Source: Paenibacillus bouchesdurhonensis (GTDB lineage Bacteria; Bacillota; Bacilli; Paenibacillales; Paenibacillaceae). From it: a stretch of DNA of 64,000 bases. Made by a program: the position numbers and the translations under genes. How positions within the stretch are numbered: the stretch's first letter is position 1; the number at the start of each line of letters is the position of its first letter. Location of the stretch: assembly GCF_900155685.1 (NCBI RefSeq), contig NZ_LT732548.1:3959538-4023537 (forward strand), in the 5' to 3' direction. The notes under the pieces are model-generated. The model was given only the letters and a program-made list of their open reading frames with translations. It was not told the origin of the DNA and ran no database searches. Of the stretch, positions 1 to 6,730 are shown piece by piece.

Positions 1-852
1 GTGAATAACACGCTTGCTCCCGCGGATCCAAGCAACAGGCAGCGACGGAAACGCCGTGGCTTGAAAAGAACCAATTCCTATAACGTCAGCCCCGAAATAA
101 AGCGAAGCTCCCTCCTGCTGCAGCTGATACAACGTATGAGGCTTCTCCGTTTGACGCTGCACCTGAGCTTCCTTCTCGGCCGCCTCCCCCTGATTTCTCC
201 CTCTTCTGCCATAATTGCTAAACGGAATCGCTCCAGCAGAATCGTCTTCGACGATAAGCAATGAATACTGTGCTCCCAACCGAAGCAACTCCTTTTTTCT
301 TTGCTCGCTCCACACCCGGCCGGAAGGATTGGAATAACTTGGCGTAACATAGACTAACGACGGTGGATCCATTTTAATTTGGCGCTCCAAGGAGTCTATA
401 ATCATTCCATCCTTGTCACACGGTACCTGAATCGCATGCCCCCCTTGCTGGCGGATCGATTCCAACACCTCTGGCGATGCCGGAGTTTCCAGTAATACGG
501 TGCCGCCTGACCTAATTTTCCAGCGAAGGATGAGATCAATCGCCTCCACACTACCGACTGTTAATAACAACTGCGTCGGATCGGTTGAGCCTCCCTCCTC
601 GCCCCTATAAGCTGCGGACAGCCAATCCCGCAAAGCCCCGCAGCCCTGCGGTTCGTATTCATTTACAGCCCCTCGAACCCCCAGTTTAGCTCGCGCCTGA
701 CGCAATGCCACATTCAAGCCCTCAATCCCTTCTCCGCCATCGCCTCCGCAAAGAGCCAATGAAATCATATCCGCCCCATCGCTCAACTTCTCGAATTGCT
801 GCCCTAAGGGAAACCGCTGCTTCCTTTGCGCTAAATCCAACCAGCGTTCCAA
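1..852 (-). CDS. MocR/aminotransferase-like fold-type I PLP protein, no HTH, catalytic Lys missing (C-terminus outside window)
   Basis: The reading frame is open on the minus strand from about 867 through base 1, so the C-terminus lies beyond the window. I prefer the TTG at 852 because GGAGG sits 8 bases upstream of it; the ATG at 867 has no ribosome binding site. The protein resembles the aminotransferase half of MocR/GabR regulators and 2-aminoadipate-type aminotransferases, with VYVTPSYSNPSG and IVEDDS motifs. There is no N-terminal winged helix. At the place where the family has GSFSKTLAPGLRLGY, this protein reads GSFQATAFPSLPVAW, so the Schiff-base lysine is alanine. A linker rich in Q, E and R replaces the usual segment before it. 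It may be a catalytically dead ligand-binding relative. Family is confident, function unknown. Confidence 0.75.
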   Translation of the reverse strand, partial: MERWLDLAQRKQRFPLGQQFEKLSDGADMISLALCGGDGGEGIEGLNVALRQARAKLGVRGAVNEYEPQGCGALRDWLSAAYRGEEGGSTDPTQLLLTVGSVEAIDLILRWKIRSGGTVLLETPASPEVLESIRQQGGHAIQVPCDKDGMIIDSLERQIKMDPPSLVYVTPSYSNPSGRVWSEQRKKELLRLGAQYSLLIVEDDSAGAIPFSNYGRRGRNQGEAAEKEAQVQRQTEKPHTLYQLQQEGASLYFGADVIGIGSFQATAFPSLPVAWIRGSKRVIH

Positions 853-885
853 TGTATCCGCCTCCATGCAATTATCGTTTCAACT

Positions 886-915
886 ATTGTATAGGAGGAC
901 AAATTTCCCATTCAA
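886..915 (-). promoter_or_regulatory. Putative sigma-A promoter of the MocR-like gene
   Basis: On the minus strand TTGAAT (-35, 915-910) is followed after 18 bases by TACAAT (-10, 891-886). The start point would fall about 25 bases before the preferred TTG start, leaving room for the GGAGG site. Confidence 0.5.
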
Positions 916-945
916 CAGGCAACAAATACATCAATCTATCGTTTT

Positions 946-974
946 TTGCCATTAAAAAGTGCACGTGATAGAAT
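946..974 (+). promoter_or_regulatory. Putative sigma-A promoter of the 1008-2485 operon
   Basis: TTGCCA at 946-951, a 17-base spacer and TAGAAT at 969-974 lie just upstream of the ribosome binding site of the plus-strand gene pair. The promoter is back to back with the one serving the divergent MocR-like gene. Confidence 0.55.
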
Positions 975-1007
975 GTAGTCTTGAACTAACAAGTTGAGGT
1001 GATGATT

Positions 1008-1418
1008 GTGTCTTATTCTACGGAGCCTATGACCACTTCCGAACCCCTCCGCAGCAGGAGAACGCGAAGGCCTTCCGTAAAAATCGTTCTGCTTATTTGG
1101 TTTTTGCTCATTGGCGCAGGTGTCACCACCGCGTATTGGTATAGCAATTATTTGAAGCAATCTATGCTGGAGCAGTTGGATGCCCGCATACAGAACCAGA
1201 CGGAAATAATGAAAGCTGATTATTCGACCCAACTGGCGGCATTATCCGAGCAAGTGGAACAATTGAACAGCAGAGTTGAAGCATTCAACGAACTGTTGAC
1301 CTTTACCAAAGACAATGCAAGTGATAAAACCGATAACAGCAATAAATTGTATTCCCAACTCAGCGATGTGAAGAACCAGCTAGCCAAGCTGCAGAAACAA
1401 ATGGATTTATTGAAATAA
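1008..1418 (+). CDS. Single-pass membrane protein with coiled-coil ectodomain
   Basis: I choose the GTG at 1008 because GAGGTGA lies five bases upstream; the ATG at 1002 overlaps that site. The roughly 136-residue product has a short Arg-rich cytoplasmic start (SRRTRRPSVK), one membrane helix at about residues 24-45, and then a heptad-rich region to the C-terminus (EQVEQLNSRVEAFNELL ... KNQLAKLQKQ) that should form a coiled coil. The stop overlaps the next start as TAATG, so it is probably translationally coupled to the phosphodiester glycosidase. I do not recognise a named family. A membrane-anchored partner or chaperone of the glycosidase is a guess from context only. Confidence 0.75.
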   Translation: MSYSTEPMTTSEPLRSRRTRRPSVKIVLLIWFLLIGAGVTTAYWYSNYLKQSMLEQLDARIQNQTEIMKADYSTQLAALSEQVEQLNSRVEAFNELLTFTKDNASDKTDNSNKLYSQLSDVKNQLAKLQKQMDLLK

Positions 1419-2485
1419 TGAACGTTATCAAAGGAATTAATCGGTTTTTTCTGCTTGCAACCGCTCCGCTATTCGGCCTTCTTATTGCGCTGGCCTTAAG
1501 CGGGCCAGAGATCGACTGGATAAACGAACCGGATCAGATTGCCTCAGATCCGCTCGCCATAGATCAGAACTTCGAAGCTATCTCTACCGGCTTGCAGCAA
1601 GCCGAGGAGACAGCCAAATATACCGTCTCCACTATTCGTCAAACAGCTGAACTGTATCACAAAACGACAAATACGATGACGAGCATCGTCCAAACGGCTA
1701 AAAATACGGCAGCTAAGCCCGAGAGCATATACAACAGACGGATTACAGCTAAATTGGGCACGCCCAAAGAGACGATAAAGAGCGACCGGATTATCCTTGA
1801 GCTGTATAAGGTGAACCCTGGCAATTACAAAGGCTATGCCTTGAAAGTGAAGCTGAAATCCCCGGATGCGATGAAAATGACGCTCGGGGGCGATAAGCTT
1901 GGCGGATCGGAGACGACCAAGCAAGCGGTATCCAGATACGGAGCTGCTGCGGGAATTAACGCCGGCGGCTTTGCCGATTCCAAGGGCAAACGCTATCCGT
2001 TAAGCACAACGATGATGAATGGGAAATATCTAAATGGATTTGAAGCTTCCTACAAAGATTTGTTCTTCGTTGGAATGAACAAGAACGGCAAGCTGATCGG
2101 GGGCAAATTCCATAACAAGGAAGAGCTGGACAAGCTGGAGCCCTCCTATGGCGCTTCTTTTGTACCCATTCTGCTCAAAAACGGACAAAAAACGACAATT
2201 CCGCTAAAATGGCAAACATCCCCTTTGCGAGCACCGCGAACCGTCATTGGCAACTATAAGGATGATCAATTGATTATTCTCGTCATTGACGGGTACGATG
2301 AGAATGGTAATTCCGGCGCAACGCTGCAGGAATTGCAGAGCAAGCTCTTTAATATGGGTGTCGTGAACGCATATAATTTGGACGGCGGCGGATCTTCTTC
2401 ACTCGTATTCAACGGGAAAGTGATCAACACCCCTTCCGACGGTCAGCTTCGTCCCGTACCAACTCATTTTTTGTTTTTTAAATAA
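1418..2485 (+). CDS. Membrane-anchored phosphodiester glycosidase (NAGPA/DUF2233 family)
   Basis: This 355-residue protein has an N-terminal hydrophobic helix (about residues 9-28, signal or anchor), a spacer of about 80 residues, and a C-terminal NAGPA-type domain. Typical motifs are GINAGGF near residue 178 and NLDGGGSSSLV near 320. The family hydrolyses phosphodiester-linked sugars, for example the uncovering enzyme NAGPA; in Firmicutes secreted members are linked to cell-surface polysaccharides. The ATG overlaps the stop of the upstream gene, indicating coupled translation. A second family member with a cleavable signal peptide lies at 44631-45734. The substrate is unknown. Confidence 0.85.
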   Translation: MNVIKGINRFFLLATAPLFGLLIALALSGPEIDWINEPDQIASDPLAIDQNFEAISTGLQQAEETAKYTVSTIRQTAELYHKTTNTMTSIVQTAKNTAAKPESIYNRRITAKLGTPKETIKSDRIILELYKVNPGNYKGYALKVKLKSPDAMKMTLGGDKLGGSETTKQAVSRYGAAAGINAGGFADSKGKRYPLSTTMMNGKYLNGFEASYKDLFFVGMNKNGKLIGGKFHNKEELDKLEPSYGASFVPILLKNGQKTTIPLKWQTSPLRAPRTVIGNYKDDQLIILVIDGYDENGNSGATLQELQSKLFNMGVVNAYNLDGGGSSSLVFNGKVINTPSDGQLRPVPTHFLFFK

Positions 2486-2604
2486 TAAACCAAAGACATA
2501 AACATAAGATTAACTCGACGTCTGTGAAATATATCATATAAGCATTTATTTTTTTAACAGAGGCGGGTATAATAAGAGGCAGTTAAATGTGGAGGTGTTC
2601 ACCT

Positions 2605-2712
2605 TTGTTTTCATTTTCATTGACGTTTTGGATCGTGACTTTGGTGTTTGCTCTATATCTTTGCGGGATTTTAACCTCGTCGTATAATAACGATAAAACA
2701 AAAGGTTTGTAA
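2605..2712 (+). CDS. 35-residue single-span membrane protein with its own transcription unit
   Basis: GGAGGTG at 2591-2597 is seven bases before a TTG start. The product begins MFSFSLTFWIVTLVFALYLC and ends in a short polar tail (SSYNNDKTKGL), so it is one membrane helix with a polar, mixed-charge end. A TATAAT at 2568-2573 with a weak -35 lies directly upstream, and a 16-bp hairpin at 2775-2810 lies downstream, so it looks like a complete small transcription unit. It resembles in size the small accessory subunits of membrane complexes such as KdpF or CydS, but I see no diagnostic motif. Function unknown. Confidence 0.6.
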   Translation: MFSFSLTFWIVTLVFALYLCGILTSSYNNDKTKGL

Positions 2713-2774
2713 GAATGCTATTATTCTTGCAAAATCGGGTTGAGCGACTGCAGCTCTCATGATCTCCGTATCCC

Positions 2775-2810
2775 AATGAACAAGCTTCCCCTGCGGGAAG
2801 CTTGTTCATT
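2775..2810 (+). terminator. Rho-independent terminator after the 35-residue membrane protein
   Basis: The arms 2775-2790 and 2795-2810 are perfectly complementary (16 bp) around the loop CTGC and are followed by GTTTTG. The poor T-tract lowers confidence slightly. Confidence 0.7.
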
Positions 2811-2837
2811 GTTTTGAAGATCCAAAAATATAAAAAT

Positions 2838-2862
2838 AAGCATCTACAGCTCGTAGACGCTT
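2838..2862 (-). terminator. Terminator of the abrB-like gene
   Basis: On the minus strand a 10-bp stem (one G-U pair, loop GAGCT) is followed by ATTTTTATATTTTT. It lies about 25 bases past the abrB stop. Confidence 0.85.
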
Positions 2863-2885
2863 ACCTTCATTTACTCTTATGCGGC

Positions 2886-3131
2886 TTATGTGAGGCGGTT
2901 CATTTCTACGAGGCACTGGTTGCAAATGCAGCGTTCCTTGAAATCACTTACGCTCTCCATTGAGCCGCAAAACACGCATTTTGGACGGTAACGCTCCAAA
3001 ATGATGTGGTCACCCTGCACTAAAATTTCGACAGGATCTCCCTCGTTCATTTGATATCTTTTACGCAATGACTTGGGCAAGACGATTCTTCCCAGCTGAT
3101 CCACTTTACGAACCACACCAGCAGGTTTCAT
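2886..3131 (-). CDS. abrB: AbrB-family transition-state regulator
   Basis: The 81-residue protein starts MKPAGVVRKVDQLGRIVLPK, the canonical swapped-hairpin AbrB DNA-binding domain of the AbrB/SpoVT/Abh family. The C-terminal half contains CVFCG ... CICNQC, matching the C-terminal cysteine region of Bacillus AbrB. The family represses or tunes post-exponential, sporulation and biofilm genes. AGGAGAGGTG lies nine bases upstream of the ATG, and a strong terminator follows, so the gene is monocistronic. Paenibacillus often has several AbrB-like paralogues, so strict orthology with B. subtilis AbrB is not proven. Confidence 0.88.
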   Translation of the reverse strand: MKPAGVVRKVDQLGRIVLPKSLRKRYQMNEGDPVEILVQGDHIILERYRPKCVFCGSMESVSDFKERCICNQCLVEMNRLT

Positions 3132-3232
3132 ATTTACTTACACCTCTCCTAAAAAATGGTATGTACACAACTTTAACGAAAATGATGCTTCCCTCTCTAT
3201 ATATTTCGCTCTTTTTCCTAGAATTCCTGCTT

Positions 3233-3793
3233 TTATTCGACATATTTTAATATTTTTGCAGGATTTCCTCCTACAACAGCACCATTTGGAACATCTTTAG
3301 TAACAACGGCCCCCGCTGCTATGACTACATTGTCACCGATTGTCACTCCGGGAACGATGACCGCCCTTCCCCCGATCCAGACATTGTTGCCAATGGTTAC
3401 TGGCTTGCCATATTCTATACCCGAATTACGCTCCTTAGGATCAAGGGGGTGTGTGGCCGTATAGATATGGACGCCTGGCGCCAGGAAGCAGTAATCACCA
3501 AATCTAACTTCGCATATATCCAGTATAACGCAATCGAAATTCGCGTAGAAATGATCTCCTACATGGATGTTGTAGCCGTAATCACAGCGTAATGTAGGTT
3601 CGATATAAGTATTCTCCCCCATGGAGCCGAGCAGCTCGCCCAGCAATTCCTTTCTTCTCGGAAGCTCGTCCTCAAGCGTCTCATTAAACAAGCGGGTTAA
3701 CCTTCTCGCTTCCAGTCTGTCCGCCACCAGCTGCCGATCCGAAGCATCGTACATTTCACCAGCCAGCATTTTATCGCGTTCTGTTCTTGGCAT
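3233..3793 (-). CDS. maa: Maltose/galactoside O-acetyltransferase (left-handed beta-helix)
   Basis: The 186-residue product has the Mac domain at its start (RDKMLAGEMYDASDRQL) and hexapeptide repeats from about residue 60 (IEPTLRCDYGYNIHVGDHFY, ... ITIGNNVWIGG-type repeats). HPLDP with the preceding His marks the active site of the LacA/NodL/Maa family, which transfers acetyl from acetyl-CoA to sugars. It ends GNPAKILK as is usual. It lies 20 bases downstream of trmL in the same direction, so the two probably share a transcript. The natural sugar acceptor is not determinable from sequence. Confidence 0.88.
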   Translation of the reverse strand: MPRTERDKMLAGEMYDASDRQLVADRLEARRLTRLFNETLEDELPRRKELLGELLGSMGENTYIEPTLRCDYGYNIHVGDHFYANFDCVILDICEVRFGDYCFLAPGVHIYTATHPLDPKERNSGIEYGKPVTIGNNVWIGGRAVIVPGVTIGDNVVIAAGAVVTKDVPNGAVVGGNPAKILKYVE

Positions 3794-3813
3794 ACTTGAA
3801 ATCTCCTCTTCAG

Positions 3814-4278
3814 TTATTGCATTCCCGGAAAATCCAACTGCCGCAGCGCTTCAAACACGATGATTGCTGCTGAATTGGATAAATTCAAGGAGCGTACCTT
3901 ATCTGTCATCGGCATACGGATCAGTTGATCCGGGTGCCCTTGCAAAATATCATCCGGAAGCCCCTTGGTTTCTTTGCCGAATACGAAGAAGTCCCCATCC
4001 TGATACTCGATGTCCGAATACCTTTTTTGCGCCTTGGTCGTAGCGAAGAAGAAGCGGCTGCCGCTGTATTTCTTCTCCACCTCTTGAAAGGAATCATGAT
4101 ATTCGATATGCACCGCATACCAGTAATCAAGTCCGGCCCGTTTCAATGTGGCATCATCCGTGCGGAAGCCAAGCGGACGCACCAAATGCAGGTGAATGCC
4201 CGTCGCTGCGCAGGTACGCGCAATGTTGCCTGTATTCGCTGGTATTTCCGGTTCAACAAGTACAATATGCAAAGTCAT
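3814..4278 (-). CDS. trmL: tRNA (cytidine/uridine-34-2'-O)-methyltransferase TrmL
   Basis: This 154-residue protein is a minimal SPOUT methyltransferase of the TrmL/YibK/CspR type, and its length is typical. Motifs are NTGNIARTCAATG near residue 15, FGKETKGLP near 100 and RSLNLSNSAAIIVFEALRQ at the end, which form the knotted S-adenosylmethionine site. The family methylates the wobble 2'-O of tRNA-Leu isoacceptors as a homodimer. GAGGAA lies nine bases upstream of the ATG. It is followed by maa with a 20-base gap. Confidence 0.9.
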   Translation of the reverse strand: MTLHIVLVEPEIPANTGNIARTCAATGIHLHLVRPLGFRTDDATLKRAGLDYWYAVHIEYHDSFQEVEKKYSGSRFFFATTKAQKRYSDIEYQDGDFFVFGKETKGLPDDILQGHPDQLIRMPMTDKVRSLNLSNSAAIIVFEALRQLDFPGMQ

Positions 4279-4372
4279 AACTACAGTTCCTCACTAATTT
4301 CAGTTTTGAATTTCTCACCATCAGTTTTACTTGTTCATTATAACAGCTAAATCACTTTCTCCAAAACAAAAA

Positions 4373-4398
4373 CCTCCCGCCGTCCGTTAGGCGAGAGG
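4373..4398 (-). terminator. Terminator of serC
   Basis: On the minus strand a 9-bp stem (one G-U) with loop TAACGGAC is followed by TTTTTGTTTT. It lies about 45 bases beyond the serC stop. Confidence 0.85.
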
Positions 4399-4444
4399 CT
4401 TGCTTTGTATCAGTGAGGAAAGGCTGCTGTCGACGCTCGACTTC

Positions 4445-5533
4445 TTACCCGTTCGACCTCTGGAATTCTGCCATGAAATCAACTAATGCCTTGATGCTGT
4501 CATAAGGAACGGCATTGTAGATCGAGGCGCGAAGACCACCGACGCTGCGATGTCCTTTCAAGCCTACGAAGCCCTCTTTCTCGGATTCCTTCACGAACTG
4601 CTTCTCCAGTTCTTCCGAGCCTAAGCGGAAGGTCACGTTCATCAGGGAACGGCTGTCTTGGTCAGCACAACCACGGTAAAATCCACCGCTGTTATCAATC
4701 ATGTTATAGAGGAGAGCCGCCTTCTCCTGATTCTTCTTCTCGATGCCTGCAAGCGATCCTTGTTCCTCGATCCATCTCAATACTTGGTTCACCATATAGA
4801 TCGAGAAGGACGGCGGTGTATTGTAAAGTGAATTGTTGCCCGCATGCGTGTCATAGCGCAGCATTGTAGGCAGATGCTTCGGCGAATCCTGGAGCAGCTC
4901 CTCACGAGCGATCACGACAGTTACGCCGGAAGGCCCCAGATTTTTTTGCGCGCCGGCGTACACCATGCCGAATTGTTTCAAATCAAACGGACGGGACAGA
5001 ATGTCGCTTGACATGTCCGCAATGAGCGGAACACTGCCCGTATCAGGGAAGCTCTTGAACTGTGTACCTTCAATGGTCTCATTGGAAGTAACATGCAGGT
5101 ACGCTGCATTGTCCGGCAAATTCAGGCTGCTCAGATCAGGCAAGCTCATGAACTTGCTCTCTTTGGAAGATGCGGCCTCGAATACATCGCCAATCAGCTT
5201 CGCTTCTTTAACTGCCTTGCTTGCCCAGCTTCCTGTCATGACGTAACCGGCTGATTTGCCCTCCGCCAGGAAGTTCATCGGAATCATGGAAAACTGCGTA
5301 GAAGCGCCGCCTTGCAGGAACAATACCTTGTACCCTTCCGGATTACCAAGCAAATTCAACAAACGGCTGGCCGCTTCATTATGAGTCTCCTCATAAACGG
5401 CTCCACGGTGCGACATTTCCATGATCGACATTCCTGTACCACGGTAGTCGACGAATTCTACCTGAGCCCGCTCCAATACTTCTAATGGAAGTGCTGCAGG
5501 TCCTGCATTAAAGTTATAAGCTCTCTTACTCAT
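4445..5533 (-). CDS. serC: Phosphoserine aminotransferase
   Basis: The ATG at 5533 is preferred over the upstream in-frame ATG at 5557 because GGGGGAG lies just before it and the family starts at MSKRAYNFNAGPAALP. The product has about 362 residues, as expected for SerC. It converts 3-phosphohydroxypyruvate and glutamate to phosphoserine in serine biosynthesis. The PLP lysine is in YAGAQKNLGPSG near residue 190, and the C-terminus has the GLKGHRSVGGLRASIYNAVP signature. It stands alone between a good promoter and a terminator; serA and serB are not in the window. Confidence 0.95.
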   Translation of the reverse strand: MSKRAYNFNAGPAALPLEVLERAQVEFVDYRGTGMSIMEMSHRGAVYEETHNEAASRLLNLLGNPEGYKVLFLQGGASTQFSMIPMNFLAEGKSAGYVMTGSWASKAVKEAKLIGDVFEAASSKESKFMSLPDLSSLNLPDNAAYLHVTSNETIEGTQFKSFPDTGSVPLIADMSSDILSRPFDLKQFGMVYAGAQKNLGPSGVTVVIAREELLQDSPKHLPTMLRYDTHAGNNSLYNTPPSFSIYMVNQVLRWIEEQGSLAGIEKKNQEKAALLYNMIDNSGGFYRGCADQDSRSLMNVTFRLGSEELEKQFVKESEKEGFVGLKGHRSVGGLRASIYNAVPYDSIKALVDFMAEFQRSNG

Positions 5534-5592
5534 TTCTCCCCCGTCCTCTCTTTTCACTAGTTACATAGGCTTTCGAAGTTTTGATAAGGTTT

Positions 5593-5621
5593 ATCATAGC
5601 AACTATTCTTTTTTCCAGCAA
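5593..5621 (-). promoter_or_regulatory. Sigma-A promoter of serC
   Basis: On the minus strand TTGCTG (5621-5616), a 17-base spacer and TATGAT (5598-5593) lie about 60 bases before the serC start. Confidence 0.65.
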
Positions 5622-5691
5622 GCTGATATTTCATTAGATTTGATAGTTTGCAGAATTGACACATTAACGCTTCATCTTAACAAAGATTTTA

Positions 5692-6579
5692 TCACGATTG
5701 ACGGAAAAATTCATACACTCTCGACCAATCCTGGCTCTCCCCTGGGGCCAGATCGATCTGAATAAATATTTCCGGGGATACGACATGGCCTGTGCCCCAT
5801 ACCGCAGCAGCAGAGACTGGGAACGCGCTGATTTCCCGAACGCCTACACCGCTAGGTAGGTGCTCCAATTCCCACAACCATGAGAACATACCATTTTGAA
5901 ACCCATCGATGTGAAAATAAAAAGGGGTTTTTGGCTTGCCCGCCCACGTAACCTCTCCTTTTTCAATCACGACCCCGTCCAGCGTTTCCTGCTCATCGCT
6001 CCAGGGCTTAATCGAAAAAGGAAACCTTAAAGCATACTCAGGCCCGACCTGGTGACCGTCGATTCCGAAGAAATTATGGTTGTATTCCTCCGTCCGAAGG
6101 GCGCGTGTGCCCCTATTCGTTAATTGATAGTCTATCCGCAGTTGAGCCCCCTCAACAGTGATGGATTTCACCAGCCGTGCAGCATATCCATCGCAATTTT
6201 CTGGATGTACCGTGAACTTTATGGTCTGTGCATTCTCCTGCTCAGCTTCAATGCGATATGGTTTTAGTGGATAATTTCGATAGAATTGGTAAGGCTGGTG
6301 ATCTATCCGAGTAAGAAGCCCTACTCCAAGCTTGGGGAAAAGTCCTCCGACAGGAGTATCCTCATAGCCAATGGCTTCTCTTAAAGAGAACTCGTTGCAC
6401 AGCCCCATACCTCCTGTTCCTTCTCCTCCAGCAAGGCTCTCTGGGACGCAGAAGGAATGATTCCCATCGCGCATAGTTACGCCCGTTATAAAGCCGCTCC
6501 AGTCGAAGCGTGTTCCTTCATAATCGCCAATAGCAGCTATATCTATAATCAAGTGTTCGTTACTTAGTTGAAATCCCAT
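5692..6579 (-). CDS. Galactose-mutarotase-like (aldose epimerase superfamily) protein
   Basis: The 295-residue product has the beta-supersandwich pattern of the aldose 1-epimerase superfamily. A candidate active-site motif is EEYNHNFFGIDG near residue 165. The start is supported by GAGGGGAG just upstream. It lies 151 bases downstream of the GH94 phosphorylase and on the same strand, so it may interconvert anomers of the sugar or sugar phosphate handled by that locus; this is inference. It is not a close match to classical GalM, whose substrate motifs I cannot align with confidence. Confidence 0.72.
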   Translation of the reverse strand: MGFQLSNEHLIIDIAAIGDYEGTRFDWSGFITGVTMRDGNHSFCVPESLAGGEGTGGMGLCNEFSLREAIGYEDTPVGGLFPKLGVGLLTRIDHQPYQFYRNYPLKPYRIEAEQENAQTIKFTVHPENCDGYAARLVKSITVEGAQLRIDYQLTNRGTRALRTEEYNHNFFGIDGHQVGPEYALRFPFSIKPWSDEQETLDGVVIEKGEVTWAGKPKTPFYFHIDGFQNGMFSWLWELEHLPSGVGVREISAFPVSAAAVWGTGHVVSPEIFIQIDLAPGESQDWSRVYEFFRQS

Positions 6580-6645
6580 ATTTCTCCCCTCTACTATCCA
6601 ATCATATATCGCCTTCAGCTCCCGGGACTTAGCCCCTCCAAGGCA

Positions 6646-6684
6646 GAAAACCCCGGCTCATAGCTTACGAGCAACAGGGTTTTC
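6646..6684 (-). terminator. Stem-loop after the GH94 gene
   Basis: An 8-bp stem (GAAAACCC / GGGTTTTC) encloses a second small stem (GCTC / GAGC). It lies between the GH94 stop and the mutarotase-like gene. The T residues are inside the stem rather than after it, so it may only attenuate or stabilise the transcript. Confidence 0.45.
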
Positions 6685-6730
6685 CTTACAGAAGAGAGCT
6701 AAAGGGCGCTGCCGCCCTCTAGCCTCCGCC

